Source of the DNA: Tetrahymena elliotti 4EA
Lineage: Eukaryota > Ciliophora > Oligohymenophorea > Hymenostomatida > Tetrahymenidae
Reading direction: 5' to 3'
Assembly: GCA_000231825.2 (NCBI GenBank)
Contig: JH720299.1
Location: 1,869,848 to 1,933,847, forward strand
DNA length: 64,000 nucleotides
The notes under the pieces were generated by a model. That model was given only the letters and a program-made list of their open reading frames with translations. It did not search any database and was not told the DNA's origin. A program made the position numbers and the translations under genes. Below are positions 12,319 through 24,839 of the stretch, piece by piece (position 1 is the stretch's first letter; every line of letters begins with the position of its first letter).

Positions 12319-13059
12319 TCAAGCATAGTAACTTAAATCAACACTTGCATTGCATAAACTAGCAGATCCAGCAAATTACTTGGAATAAGCTGAAGTCCAA
12401 CCTCCGAATGGGTATTGAGAGTAATCTGATGTATCTTTGACATTATTATATCTTGCATACCAAAGAGGATATGAACTGAAATTTAAACAACTGTTAGCGT
12501 CACCAAAAATAGACTACCACATATAATGAGAAGCATAAATACCAACTTACTTACCTCTCTTTTAGATTTAATCCACAATCCTTTGTAAATAATTGCACCT
12601 GTCTTATAATGAGGTAATATTATCCCATGAACAATTAGTAGATGGATTAGTTTCTATGTCAACCCAAATTCTACCATAAGCATCTCCACTAACGCTTGAC
12701 TTGTTTTGGCTGGAAATAAGATTTCTGAGCAAGGAAGAAGATGTTGATTCTTTTGATATTTATGATAAATTATTGATCATGTCATCAACTTGTTGTTCAG
12801 CAGTTATTTTTGAGTCATTAATGCAGGGGAACATGTAGACATCAGTTTTCATACCAGCAGCTCTTGCATTTAGTAAATTTTGATTAGCATTAGCATCAAT
12901 TTAACCAATAGAGCGATAGGCTCTAATAATAGCTAAATCATATCCATTATCTACAAAACATTTATAATTGTCAAATAAGGTAGCAATATCTATGCTATAA
13001 TTGCAAAATATTGTGCTAGCAATAACACTTAAAATAATCACCTTGGTAAAAAACTTCAT
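12319..13059 (-). CDS. Secreted GH25-family lysozyme (246 aa)
   Basis: Predicted muramidase that cleaves peptidoglycan, probably in phagosomes or outside the cell of this bacteria-eating ciliate. It is a single exon, ATG 13057-13059 to TGA 12319-12321. An N-terminal signal peptide (MKFFTKVIILSVIASTIFC, residues 1-19) precedes a TIM-barrel-sized domain. Family signatures are LAIIRAYRSIGQID (42-55), VYMFPCI (74-80), WVDIE with acidic residues Asp134 and Glu136, VGIYASHYMW, and PLWYARYNN followed by an aromatic C-terminal strand. Several cysteines and NxS/T sites fit a secreted protein. The length is normal for GH25. The first catalytic Asp at the barrel start appears as Asp24 in YSIDIATLFD. Lysozymes of this kind occur in amoebae, nematodes and ciliates. 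Confidence 0.9.
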
Positions 13060-14113
13060 TGATTAGTTTTGCTTTCACTTTGTAATCAGAATTATTTTGA
13101 TTATTTAATGATAAATTTTACAAATAATTTCATCTGGATTCCTAATTAAATAAAAACTTTTTATCAATCTAGATTAGCATTGTGTTTATTTACACATAAC
13201 AAAAAAGATTTATTTAAAAATACCTATTCTTCAATTAAAAATCAATGGTAAAAGAAACTAGTAATTTAAAATCAATATTTATTTATTTTAGAATTTCAAA
13301 TAAATCATTTATAAATTTTGTGAAAAACATTAAAATAGAAAAATTTATTTCTAAAAATTCAACATTTATTATCATAAACCCTTTCATAAGATATTTTAAA
13401 ATTAAACTTTTTCTACAAAACAAATATCTAAAAAATTTAGGGGGTTTCGTATATTTGATAACTTAAAATTATTATTTTTTGTTATATCTTATCTAATTAG
13501 TAAATTTTTCATTTTATTAAGATAATTTTAGAATGTATAACTCTTGAAAAATGGTTGATTTAAAAATTAAGCTTTCATTTCCTAAATAAAATTGAATTGA
13601 AAAATAAAATAATATTTGATTTAAATATGAAAATATTTTAAAATTAGTTTGATTACTAAAATATACTTTTGGATATTTAATATTCTAAATATATTCTATG
13701 ATTTAATAAATCACTTTTAGTATCTTTCTTTAATTTTTAAAATTTATCTTTAAATAAAATATTTCTCAAATTAGAAATTAGTACTTATTAATATAAAAAA
13801 AATCATTTTAAAATGAAAGTTAATGAAGAAATGTACATTTGTTATTAAACCTACTTTATTTATTTTACAATTACTGAATGAATGAATGATAGATGAAAGG
13901 TTTTTCTAGAAAGTGCAAGGATACAGATTAGCATGCATATATGATTTATTAAAAATTATTGAATAATTCCTATTTAATGTACATAAATTTTGATTTATAA
14001 AAAATTAATTTTTAATTCATTTCTTTAAAAAATTATAAAGTAGAAAAAGTAAATTTTAAAATAAATTAGAAAAGTAAATAGAATTAGTAGGTTATTTGAC
14101 AAATAGTAAAAAT
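13060..14113. other. Bidirectional promoter spacer
   Basis: About 1 kb of A/T-rich DNA between diverging genes, so both promoters should lie here. An open stretch on the + strand near 13245-13466 encodes only Ile/Lys/Phe/Asn-rich peptide with no features and is taken as chance. Confidence 0.6.
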
Positions 14114-14401
14114 ATGGATTCATTTTCTTTCAAGGCTTTGCAAGCAGTAAGTGAAATAGACCCTACTGAGCTGTTCTTCTAAAGAATGTATAGAGTTTGT
14201 TTTAAATATATTACACCAACCACTTAATAGATAGATCAAGATGTTTAGAAACAACTGGAAAACTGTTTCTTAAGATATTATAAAACTTATAAAATTGTTT
14301 GCGAAGAAGCCCATAAATACTCAGATGATTTTGAATATGGAGATGAAGAAGATGATGATGACGAAAATGGAGAATATGATGAAGATGATTATTATGAGTG
14401 A
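14114..14401 (+). CDS. Small acidic-tailed protein, possibly small-Tim-like (95 aa)
   Basis: One exon runs from ATG 14114 to TGA 14399-14401, ending in a TGAGTGAGTGA run. Residues 1-70 are probably helical with spaced cysteines: RMYRVCFKY, then about 20 residues, then ENCFLRYYKTYKIVCEE. This arrangement resembles small Tim chaperones of the mitochondrial intermembrane space, but the twin CX3C pairs are not intact: only one Cys of each pair is present, plus an extra Cys near residue 68. Residues 73-95 are almost all Asp, Glu, Tyr and Gly. The short length, the ordinary codon use and the absence of TGA support a real gene. The Tim assignment is tentative, and it may be an unrelated small protein. 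Confidence 0.62.
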
Positions 14402-16045
14402 GTGAGTGAATCTACGAATCAATTATTTAATAATTCTAGTAACTAATTAAAAACAAAATGTTAATTTAAAACATATTAAACAATCACATAGTTTCTTTTA
14501 AGCATTTATTTTAAAACTAGATATTTTCTTAGTATTTTTTATTTCTACATAAATTTGCAATAATTATTCTATAAGATAATTGATTATCTTTCAATAATCT
14601 ACTAATTTTTTAAGGTTTAGGAGTTGTTTTTATGCATAATATCAAAATTAAATAATAAAAAAAGTTAAAATATTACTAAAATAATTATTGATGCATACTA
14701 ATAATATTATTTATTAATCCGAAAAAAAAGTTATTTCTTTTGTTGTATTTTTTGATAGAAATTAACAAATTGTGAAATAACTTAAATAGAGCTCCAAATT
14801 ATTTTATTCAAAAAAGGCTTTTAATACACAATAATATTATTTTTTTTATATAAAATATTTAGTTAGATAGATATTTAATATTAAAGCATAAATAATTGTT
14901 AAAAAAGAGTGTTATGTATTCATAATTTTTAATTTGTTAAAAATGCAAAAGACTTAATATTATTCAAGAATAGATTAATAACACTAACAATTATCTCAAC
15001 CTTAAAAAAGTAATAATTCTAAGGAATATTGAACTCTATTTTGAGAAGATTATTTGCGCTGTTACTCCACTATGAAAAATCATCTAATATTCTAACATTA
15101 ATTTTATATTCTAAGTATATGATATAAATTTTTTAAATCAAATAATTAAATTAATCAATTTTTCAACAATTAATTTTATATTAATTAGTTGAAATTCTAA
15201 AAACATTGAAAATTTAATATTCAAATTATAAAAATGAAAATGGAATTAAAATATTACCAAAAAAAAGCACTTATTGTGTAGTTTTTATAAAAACCAAACA
15301 AAATTAGATTTTCTTATGAAGAATTTTATCAAAAAATAGAGAGAAGAGATTAAGAACTTTAGCGTAAAAAAAATGCTTGAAGAATACTTCAATCTTAATT
15401 CTTATTCTTAACGCATTTATTCTTATTTTTTTTGAATTTCATCTTTCTTTCTTTCTTTAAAATGGTTAAATAAAATACTCAAAAAATAAAAACAAAAACT
15501 AGATAATAAAATATAAAAGAGAACTCTAATTTATGCTGAGTGAATTAATAAATAATTCAGAAAAAATGTATGTGTGTATAACTAACTTTATGTAATTTGA
15601 AATAACACTCCAAATTATTTTATTTTAAATCTACCTTTATATTTATAATTAAAAGGATATTTTTATATTTGTAAGATACTTCTAAAGTGATAATTAGATA
15701 AATGTAGGGATTATTCTTATTCAATTTACTAGTAAAAATGAATAAATATTAGTTTTTTGTTAAGCTTTTAAAAATTATTTAGATTAAATTTATGGAGTAT
15801 GTATGATGAATGGCAGATAAACAAATTGGTTGTTACTTATAAACTGAAATTAATAAAGAATCCTTGAAAACTCATTTTTTTTGATGGAATTTAAACAGAA
15901 TTATTTTTTTGTTTGTAGATTTCTTGATTTATTTTTGATAATTTTGTTTAATAAAAAATAATTAATTAATAATAATTAAGTAAAGTAAAGTAAACTAATC
16001 ATTCAATCATTCAATTTACAAGATAAGTATAATTGATACTCCAAT
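14402..16045. other. Long spacer between two + strand genes
   Basis: About 1.6 kb, strongly A/T-rich, with many short runs of T and A. I found no frame longer than chance that has coding-like composition, and no RNA gene. Confidence 0.6.
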
Positions 16046-19000
16046 ATGCTCAGATAGCATTTAGTTCGCTAAAATATTGCAAATGAAAATTCGAATGAAA
16101 ATCAAGACATAATCTCTAAAAAGTACTACATTAGATAGAATATATCAATTAATAAATAAAATCCACTTTTAGACTCTTAAAATGCTAGTAATTCTCTAAT
16201 GACAACATCAAAACCTCTATATTAAAACTAAATTAAATTACTGGATCACTTAAAAGAACCAAGCTAGCAAGAAACTTAGGATTCTTCATTGGAAACAAGT
16301 TTTAACTGCTAAAACAAGAATTCTTAAAATAGATTTTTTCTTAAGTTATTGATTCCTTCAAATTGTTCAAAAAATACTTCACCCAAATCAATAAGCAAGT
16401 TTGATTAATTAAATAGTAATGATATCTTTAATGGTAAATAATTTGATCATAGTAAGAATCAATCTTCACCAAAAAGTTAAAATTTTCTCAAAAAACGAGA
16501 GTGTTAGAAAGCTTAAAATTCTACTCAATAAATAGACTCTCTTAATCATAAATAAAAAGAAATAAGAAAACATAAATCCAAGAGTTTTTTGAACTTGAAG
16601 TAAATAAATTGTTCTTTGTAAAATGAAAATAGCTAAAAGAATTTGAAGATTGAGAAATAAACTGAATAATAAATAAATGATCTTTCAGTAATGAAGAAGA
16701 GAAATTATTAAATTGATGTTTCATTCAATTAATAGAAAAAGTAATATAATTCATCATATATGCCACCAATAAGTAATAGCCCTAGTTATTCTATGTCTCC
16801 TTGTAGAATATAAAGATTGAATAGTTACTCAAAAGATTTATTTTCAAACACTCCAACTTCAATCATAAATCGATAATTAATAGATTTCTAAGAAAAAAAT
16901 GAAATTATGCCAAATACAAGTATAACTAAAGAAAAAAGAAGGTCAAGCTTAAATTTAACGCAAACCTAAGATAGTGAGTAAATTTAATTAAACAGCCATC
17001 CAAAGCTCTCAAATAAAAAAGAATCTAGAGTAGCTTCTCTAACTAGATTGTAAGATGAAGATAAAAGTAAATTTATTCAAGAAGCATAAAAAATGTATGT
17101 TGAAAAAAGAATCATTGCTGATGAGGAAGATTTAAGAGTTGTAACTAAAATGAACCTTGATGAAAATGAATACTAACATGTTGATAATATTATCTAATAC
17201 TAAAAAAATAGTAAAACGCACTAAATTTTGTAAGATTTATACAAAAAAAGTTAACAAAATATCTCAAAATAATAATCTTTTTCAAATGATAAAAATGCTA
17301 ATGTTTAGAATGTCTTACAAAATAAGGTTTGCAAAAGACACTTTTCGGTTATTGGAATCAAAAACCCAGAAACATTAATATAAAATCATTATAAAGCAAA
17401 AAAATCTATTTAGTTTAATTTACAATAGTTAGAAAATATAACTAAAATAGATCAAAAAACTGCTGATAAAGTTATTTAACCAAGAAAATTAAGTTTAATC
17501 TAGATAAATAAAACTTAAAATGATTTAAATTCCTCAAATACTGATGGAAAATAATCTTCTATTTAGACTAATTTAATTGAACCACTTTCTTCTTTTCCAA
17601 AAAAAAATTAAATTTAACCATTCCAACTAAAGTAATCTAGAATAAATCAATCAATTTATTAAATCCTTGAATAATCTGCTCCAGATTAAACACTAGAACT
17701 TAATCTATCTAAAATTGAGTTAAACCAAGAAATTCTCTCCTTCTTCTAGTCAAAATTCTTAACTTAAAATGCAAGGTATTTATTTACTTTATTCTCATCT
17801 ATTTAGTTTAAAATTTAAGATTAATTTGATTCTCTTCAACTAAGGAAGGGTTCTATTAAAATTTTTAATCTTCGGGTAAATCCATAAATTCCTTTTTTGA
17901 GTTTTGACAGAAATAAAAATATTCTTTTTTTGGAAATTTTTCCTCCATCCTTTATTTTTTCGTATATTTGAAAATAAGATGAATATTTTAATAAAAGGCT
18001 TTAGATTTTAAATTTGGAGAATTGCAAAATTCGAGATTAAATGGCAAATTAATTATTAGAAAGCTTGGTTGATAATTCTTCAATAAAAAAGTTAAATTTA
18101 TCTTAAAATCTATTAACTTCAAAATCATGCCAAAATATCAAAAAGCTACTATCATAAAACTATTATTTAGAGGAATTGTATTTATACTGGAATTTAATTA
18201 AGGGAGATGGAGCAACTTTAATTGCTTAAGGACTTTAAGTTAATACCACATTGAATGTATTAGATCTAAGTAAAAATCCTTTGGGTAAAATTATTCTTGA
18301 ATGTAGTAAATATTAAAATAATAATAATTTTATTGTTAAGGTGGTGGCACGAATGGATAGAGCTGTTGTGAAGAAATAAAAAAATTTCTAATGTTTTAAT
18401 AGTCTAATTTAGTTCATTTAGATTTTTCTAATTGTGATTTTAATCATCAAGAATCACTAGTAATTTAGCAAGGACTTTAATTTAATCATAATATTTATGG
18501 TTTTCATTTTACTGGAAATGTGGGAACAGTAGATGCCTTGGGGTTTTTGAATGTAAATGATCATTTGAACAGTTTCAGAAATATACATTTGAATCATCGC
18601 ATTGATGGAGTGAAAGCTTAAAATTTAATGTTTACTAAAGATAGGTCTTTAGTTTCTGTAGATAATTGTTGGATCTGTGAAGGTATTTCTTTATTTTAAA
18701 AACATATCAATTTAATATAATTTTATTTTAAAGGTTGGGAAGAATAAGAAATAATCTTAGATATAAATAAATTTAATTCTATGAATGAGATAATAAGGAT
18801 TTTTGTTCATTTAGACTTCTTTGAATATAAAGGTATCTTAATGTAAGTTAAATAAAACAATAACAATACTTACTCTGCTAAAATTATGTGTCCTCCTAAT
18901 TAAACAGTTAAGTTCTTTTTTACTATTCCAGAGTAAAAGACTTCACTAATTTCTCCTGAATACTAAATATAATCATTAGAATAAAAAATATCCTCTATTT

Positions 19001-19338
19001 TATAATATTAAGACGATTAATCTACTATTATTGACATAAATCAAAATATTAATTCAGTTAATATTTTGAAAACAAAAGTTGGAAAAGTAATAGATGAAGA
19101 TAGTTTTCACCCACTTATTGAATGCTATCCAAGACATTCTTTTAAATCTTAATAAAACAAAACAAGTAAATAAAGTAACAAAGCAAGATAAATACCAATT
19201 TAATAAAGAGATAAAAGGAAACAGATCATGTATTAACTTTTAAACAACTCAATTAACTTCAACAAAAAAGTAGCAGCAAATCATACATATATTAATACTA
19301 GTAATATTAATATTTCTAAAAATTAAATTTCAAATTGA
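16046..19338 (+). CDS. Large LRR protein with disordered N-terminus and WICEGW motif
   Basis: ATG 16046 follows an in-frame TGA at 16034. The first ~575 codons are Ser/Asn/Gln/Lys-rich and disordered. From about 17980 come ribonuclease-inhibitor-like LRRs of about 28-29 residues (LQILNLENCKI, IKKLNLSQNLL, LEELYLYWNLI, LNVLDLSKNPLG, LVHLDFSNCDF). Then comes NCWICEGWEEQEI, split by an intron, and a segment of about 110 residues with IFVHLDFFEYKG and a basic tail. Secure introns are 18306-18340 (35 bp, or 38 bp with the alternative donor) and 18683-18733 (51 bp). Another intron whose length is a multiple of three must remove the TGA near 17970. 17876-18004 fits and 17850-17978 also works. A 69-bp open stretch at 17776-17844 may be a further intron. 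Probably a scaffold protein. The exon junctions around 17776-18004 are unresolved. Confidence 0.75.
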
Positions 19339-19873
19339 TACCTAAGTCATCAACTATGCAATTTTAATTGTTTATTTTTTGTATATTTATTTCAAGCATT
19401 TTATTCAAAATATTTCTATCATAACAAAACTTTCCTAAATATATTTAAACAAAAATTATTTGATTTCATAAAAATAAATTAAAAATCAAATTTGGATTTC
19501 ATTTCACTTTAAAATTAATAAAAATTCCTCTACTAAAGTAACCCATTTTAATTTTTTCCAAAAGATATTATTCTATTATTTTAATTTTTAAATTTACTAT
19601 TTTCAAAGTTTTTGGTTTGAGAGAAAAAAGAAATTTTTGATTTTATATAATTTAATTTATTTATTAGATAAATCTATCAATATTATTTTAATACAAAAAA
19701 ACAAAAAATAAAAAATGTAAGTTAAAATTATTTAAATATTAATAAACAAAAAAAGTAATTAATTTCGTTAGAATAAACTTTATATTAATATATTTGATAG
19801 TTATTTTTTTCTTATATTCGTCAGTTTATAAGGAAATATTTTAAATAGTGAAATGATTAGATTGATTTCTTTA
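19339..19873. other. Spacer between converging genes
   Basis: A/T-rich 3' flanks of the LRR gene and of the minus-strand membrane-protein gene. No gene or repeat is recognised. Confidence 0.6.
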
Positions 19874-22646
19874 TCAGAGTGATTAAGTAATTGCTTGGGG
19901 GTTTTAGTAAACTAATCTTATAAATAAAGAACCAATAAGTGAAACTAAAGCTGTTAAAATAGTGAATCCTAACTATTGAGTCATAGCAACTCCAAAGACT
20001 TTGTAAGGATTATCTTTGCTTTAAATGTTGATATCTAGAATTTACATTTTACATAATTAAATATTCTCTTTAATTAGCTTTTGTAGCTATTTGTCTGTGA
20101 ATGAGTACTATTATTTAGATTTTTGATAATCTTCTATTAACCTCCTAAAGCAAGGATTGGTTAATACATAATCTTCTTAAAACCAAAGATTATATTTGCT
20201 TAGTAATTCTACAAAATTCAATTTATTAGAATACAGTTTTTGAATGTGGATGTTAAAATGTTCATTTATCTTTCCTCCCATAAAAACACATTTGATGATA
20301 ATCAGAACAATGCAGATAATATCAAACATATATAAAGAAGCTAAGTTGCTTTATATGTTGAAAAAGTTAATCACTTCAAATCTCTACAAGAGGTATATTA
20401 CAAATATTAGAATGAAGAAGCTTATAAAAATGCTACATAAAATCTAAATTCTTTGAGTAAATTTCTCTCCATAGTCTAAAGTCATTTTACGTAGCTAAGC
20501 CCATGTTCTAAGAGAAATAGAGCAAATGAGTTCTAACGTAGGATAAATTTTTTTAGTTCCTTCTAATTCTATTTCAACTCTTTTAGGAGATATTAAGTGA
20601 CTCATTTGATTTAAAATGAAAACTTTCCTTCTTAAGTCGTTAAAATAAATTAAAAGAATACAAATAACTTATGCCCAAAATGTAAATTCGAAGAAAGCAA
20701 AGAAAATATTAATAGCAATTAATTTAACAAGATTGAATGAGTCTTCTTATGCCAGCATCATACATTATAATTTGACATAAACAAAATATATTTATCTTAT
20801 GAAAGATATAGAATAAGATAGTCTTCTAATCCATATCGTTGGAAATTTATTATTATAATATCTTAAATATTCAATCAGCAGATTTATCCCATAAGGCAAT
20901 TTTGTTATATCAAATTATTATCCATTCAGGCTTTAAATTTATTTTTTACGCTCGGGAGCCAGCAGCTTTTATAATTACTGTTTGGTAGGCTAAGACATAA
21001 ATTCAAAATAAAAAGAAGTTGATTCTATCTCTAAACGCAGTTTAGCATTTTCTATTTCTTCTTTCATAATTTCTTCAGTTTAACTAAACCATCCTCCAAA
21101 AATAGACTCATTTACAAAATCATCTTTTAGACTTTACGTTTTTATTTGCTTCATTTTATTATGTGTGTAAAATCCTTTTAATTCACGATGAAATTTGAAT
21201 ATTTTATTTGGTAAATTAATAGAATAAATTCAATTGAATTAATTAAAAATAATTTGATGAAAAATTTACCATATTTGAGAGTCATAATAATAATTTTTAT
21301 AATATAAATGTATAGAAATGAGAGGAAAAAAATCAAGTAGTCACTTTATAGTTCTTTAGGTATATTAAAATAAATTAGAATCCCAATTACATAAAAGAAA
21401 TATTGAAACGCTTAGTAAATGCTCATGAAACTAAATCCAGAAAAAGCCATATTATGACAAACAGCTAAATTCTATTTAAAGACATATAATATAACTAAAA
21501 TCGAAAAAGGGCCAATAAGGCAGTAGTATAATATATGATATAGTAAAAATTCTAAAAAAAATGCCCATCTAAATTTCAGTTTATGTGGCTGAGAGCTAAA
21601 TTTTTTTCTCCTTATTTAATAAATTAAAATGATTTAAAATAAATATAATTTAAATACTGTAGATTTTTTTAATCCAGAAATAATTAATTGTACTTATTTA
21701 TTTTTTTAAAAACTCTTTTGAAATAATTTGAAATTAAGAAAATTTGTGATGAAAAAGAAGATAAGAGCAGGTTTTACATTAAGTAAAAAATAATTCAGTA
21801 ATTATTACTTTTTTGAAGCTTCCAAAGGCTTTTATTAGATTTCTTATTATTGTGAGTGGTTATTTAAATATAGATGTTCTAGTTTATCTTAAGTTTAGGC
21901 TAGTGAGGAGCTATTTCTAATGTATAAATTGTTAGTCAAATTGGTGGATTATTTCTGGAATAATAAACTTTTTGTTGTAGTATAATTTGAATTTCTGAAT
22001 TCTGATTTAGTATTTATGGAATTATTTTTTAACATTTTTTAACCATAATCCTTAAGACTTTGTATCGTTTATTATTTATCTGAAGTAATAATAGAAGGTG
22101 AATTTTATTATTATCTATTATAGTTTTATCGAGATTCCATATTTTAAGATTTCTAAATTGAAGAATGCGACTTTATAACTGAAGGTATTTCATCCATTTC
22201 ATTATCTTATTACACTCTGTCTGTTTAAAAAAATATATCATCAGTATTTTTAATCTTTTTTTCATAGTCTAAAGAGTGATCATCATTGTTACTAATCAAT
22301 TAATTCTTTTCTTCTGGAATTTCATCTTATTTTTCTTCTTCTGAAGAATCGCTTGAATCAAACATGTCAGTATCCCTATTTTCATCTAGATAAAAATGAT
22401 AAAACAAAAATATTTCATTCAATCAATTTCACTTTTAAAAAAATATATACTTTTTTTCATTTTTTGGTTCAGATAAGTCATATTTTTAAAGCCTATATTT
22501 CCAATTAAAAGCAAAGCCAAAGTTGGTCCTTCCTCTATTTCTTCCGGATTATGAACAATAGATTCTTTAGAGTGATATGCTTACTTTAATTAATCCTATT
22601 AGGGCTGCTAATATGGATTAGTTACATCCGATCTAACTGAAGGCAT
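19874..22646 (-). CDS. Large multipass membrane protein spliced across an ATGA overlap (853 aa)
   Basis: Exons are 22451-22646, 21270-22385 and 19874-21123. The introns are 22386-22450 (65 bp) and 21124-21269 (146 bp). Without the second intron there are two open frames, one ending in TGA (21151-21153) exactly where the next begins with ATG (21152-21154). Splicing joins them in phase and creates the junction LKY-DDFVNE. Residues 1-255 are hydrophilic and acidic. Residues about 258-430 contain a set of hydrophobic helices. A soluble stretch with FGGWFSQTEE follows. A second set lies at about 510-690, and a last helix (QLGFTILTALVSLIGSLFIR) is near the C-terminus. I recognise no transporter or channel signature. 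Function unknown. Confidence 0.82.
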
Positions 22647-24839
22647 TTTTTCTTTCAAACTTTATTTCATATCTACATGCATTTAAATGTAAGTAAGTAT
22701 GAATTTTTTAGTATATTTTTATTGACTTAATTATTTATTGACTTGTTTTAATATATTTTTTCTATAAAAGCTATCAATCATTGCTTTGCCACTATTAAAA
22801 AAATTTAAATTAAATCAATAAATAATTTTAATGCGGTCATTAATATCTAATATCTATTTTAATTAAATTAAGATTTGTATTTGAGTTTCAGTCATCCAAT
22901 TGTAATACCCATAAGTTAGTCAATCACTCAAGGGTAAGTTACCATCTAAAAATTTTCTAATTTCCTTTAAAAGAATAAATTCTTATTAATTTGATCAGGT
23001 TTTTCATTAAAAATAGTAAAATTTTTATTCAATAATTACTATTTAATTCTAGAAATGTGTAATACAATTTTTATTATCAATGTTGCATTTGACATCATTG
23101 ATACTTTTCATAATTTTTTTTTTCTGATTTAAATCAAAGTTATATATTTCAGAATCTTTTGCCAAATATAACAATAATTGTAAGTAATTTAATCACTGTT
23201 AAATTCTGATTTATATTGAATTAATTATTTTTCCTTAGATTTTCCATAACAGCAACAGTACAGATCAAATGAATTTGTAATAATCAAAGAATAATAATTA
23301 ATTTTTTTTAAATTATTCAATAATAATTTCGCCGCTGTCAATATTTCAATTTTTTTAAAAAAATACAAATTATCTTCAAATTAACTAAATTCACTTTTAG
23401 ATTTGAAAATTATTATTTTGAAGTTTTCATAAAAAAAATATTGGTTGGTTCATTTTTTTTTTGATTTTTAAATATTTATTAAGATAACTTTTTTTAATTC
23501 TTAAAAGCATTCTATTATTGATATGGTCGACCCTGAATTTTCTATTTAAATTCTAAAATAAATTTTAATTAAATTTTTTAAATCCTAATTAAAAATAAAA
23601 TATTTGACAATATTATCAAAGATAAAAAATAACTCAAATGTAGTTCTCTTATCTTGATGATAAAAAACTAAAAATATAACCCTATTATTATAATTGTTGA
23701 ATTACTTTTTGTATTAAATTTACACCTAAAATTTACAAAATAAATATAAAATGATTTGCTAATTTTCAAAAAATTTTTGCAAAAAATTCAAAGAGTTGAT
23801 TTATTTTAGTCTTTTTATTGGAACTTATTCCTTATTTGTTTATTTTTTAATGAGAAACCTCAAAATTTTTTTTAAATAAAGATAGATTAGCATAAATACA
23901 CTCTTCATACTTTACTAAAATAATAAACCTACTTGATCAAAAACAGAATTAACCCAACAACATTTTTAGATAAAATACTGCTCGCTTGCTCTATCAGCTA
24001 AATTATATAAAAATTTGAAAGTTGAGAAAGTAAAAAAAGCAACTTATATATTCAATTACTGTAAATAAAAGAGAAAAGATCTTTTTACAATATTTAATAA
24101 AAAAAGATTTATTCATAATTCAACTTGTATTTCAAACAATTATAACTTTTCCATTTATTTTTGATTTGAAACAACTTAAATTAAAAAAATATTATTTTTA
24201 AAGAACCAAAATATAATTTTAATACATAAAATAGAGTTTGAAACTGTTTTACAATAAGTATCAACTGGCTTTTTTAGATAATACTCAAGCAAATTAGAAT
24301 AATTTAATTGGTAGTTGTTTTAAAAATTAAATATAAATTGTCAATGGTTTTTTTTGTTATCAGTAAGATTTTTATTTTATCTTAATTTTTTGTATTGAAA
24401 TAGAGCAAAATTGTGAAATGATTGGTAAAGATGCAATTTATTTGAATTGAATATGGAGTTTAAATTCATAAAAAAGTTAAATTGAAGCTTATTATTTTAA
24501 ATTATCTTGCAAAAATAATAAAAATTAAGCAATAAAATTTTGTAATATTTTGAGCAAATAAATATCTAATAAATAAAGGATTAAATAAATTTAAATCAAT
24601 TTACTAATTTATATTATTTAAGATTTTGTCTTTTAGATAAAAAACATGGTTTACTTTAGATTAGAGAAAAAAATATTTTGAAAAGGTGAATAAAAAATTT
24701 GAACCTTGGTGTTTTTAAAGAAAATAAAAAAATTGAAATAATTTAATTTGGAATTTAGAAACACATGCATACATATTAGATGTATTTTAATTATCTTTAC
24801 TAAAATAAATAAATTTTAATAAACAGAAAATAATTATTT
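22647..24839. other. Largest gene-free spacer (2.2 kb)
   Basis: Extremely A/T-rich DNA upstream of the membrane-protein gene and downstream of PIG-M. I read it in all frames with only TGA as stop. Open stretches exist, but they consist of Lys/Asn/Ile/Phe codons with no motif. No tRNA-like T-loop is seen. Confidence 0.58.

Noticed and set aside
13245..13466. + strand 73-codon open frame in the GH25 upstream spacer
   Set aside because: Composition is Ile/Lys/Phe/Asn as expected by chance in A/T-rich DNA. No motif, and it sits between divergent genes.
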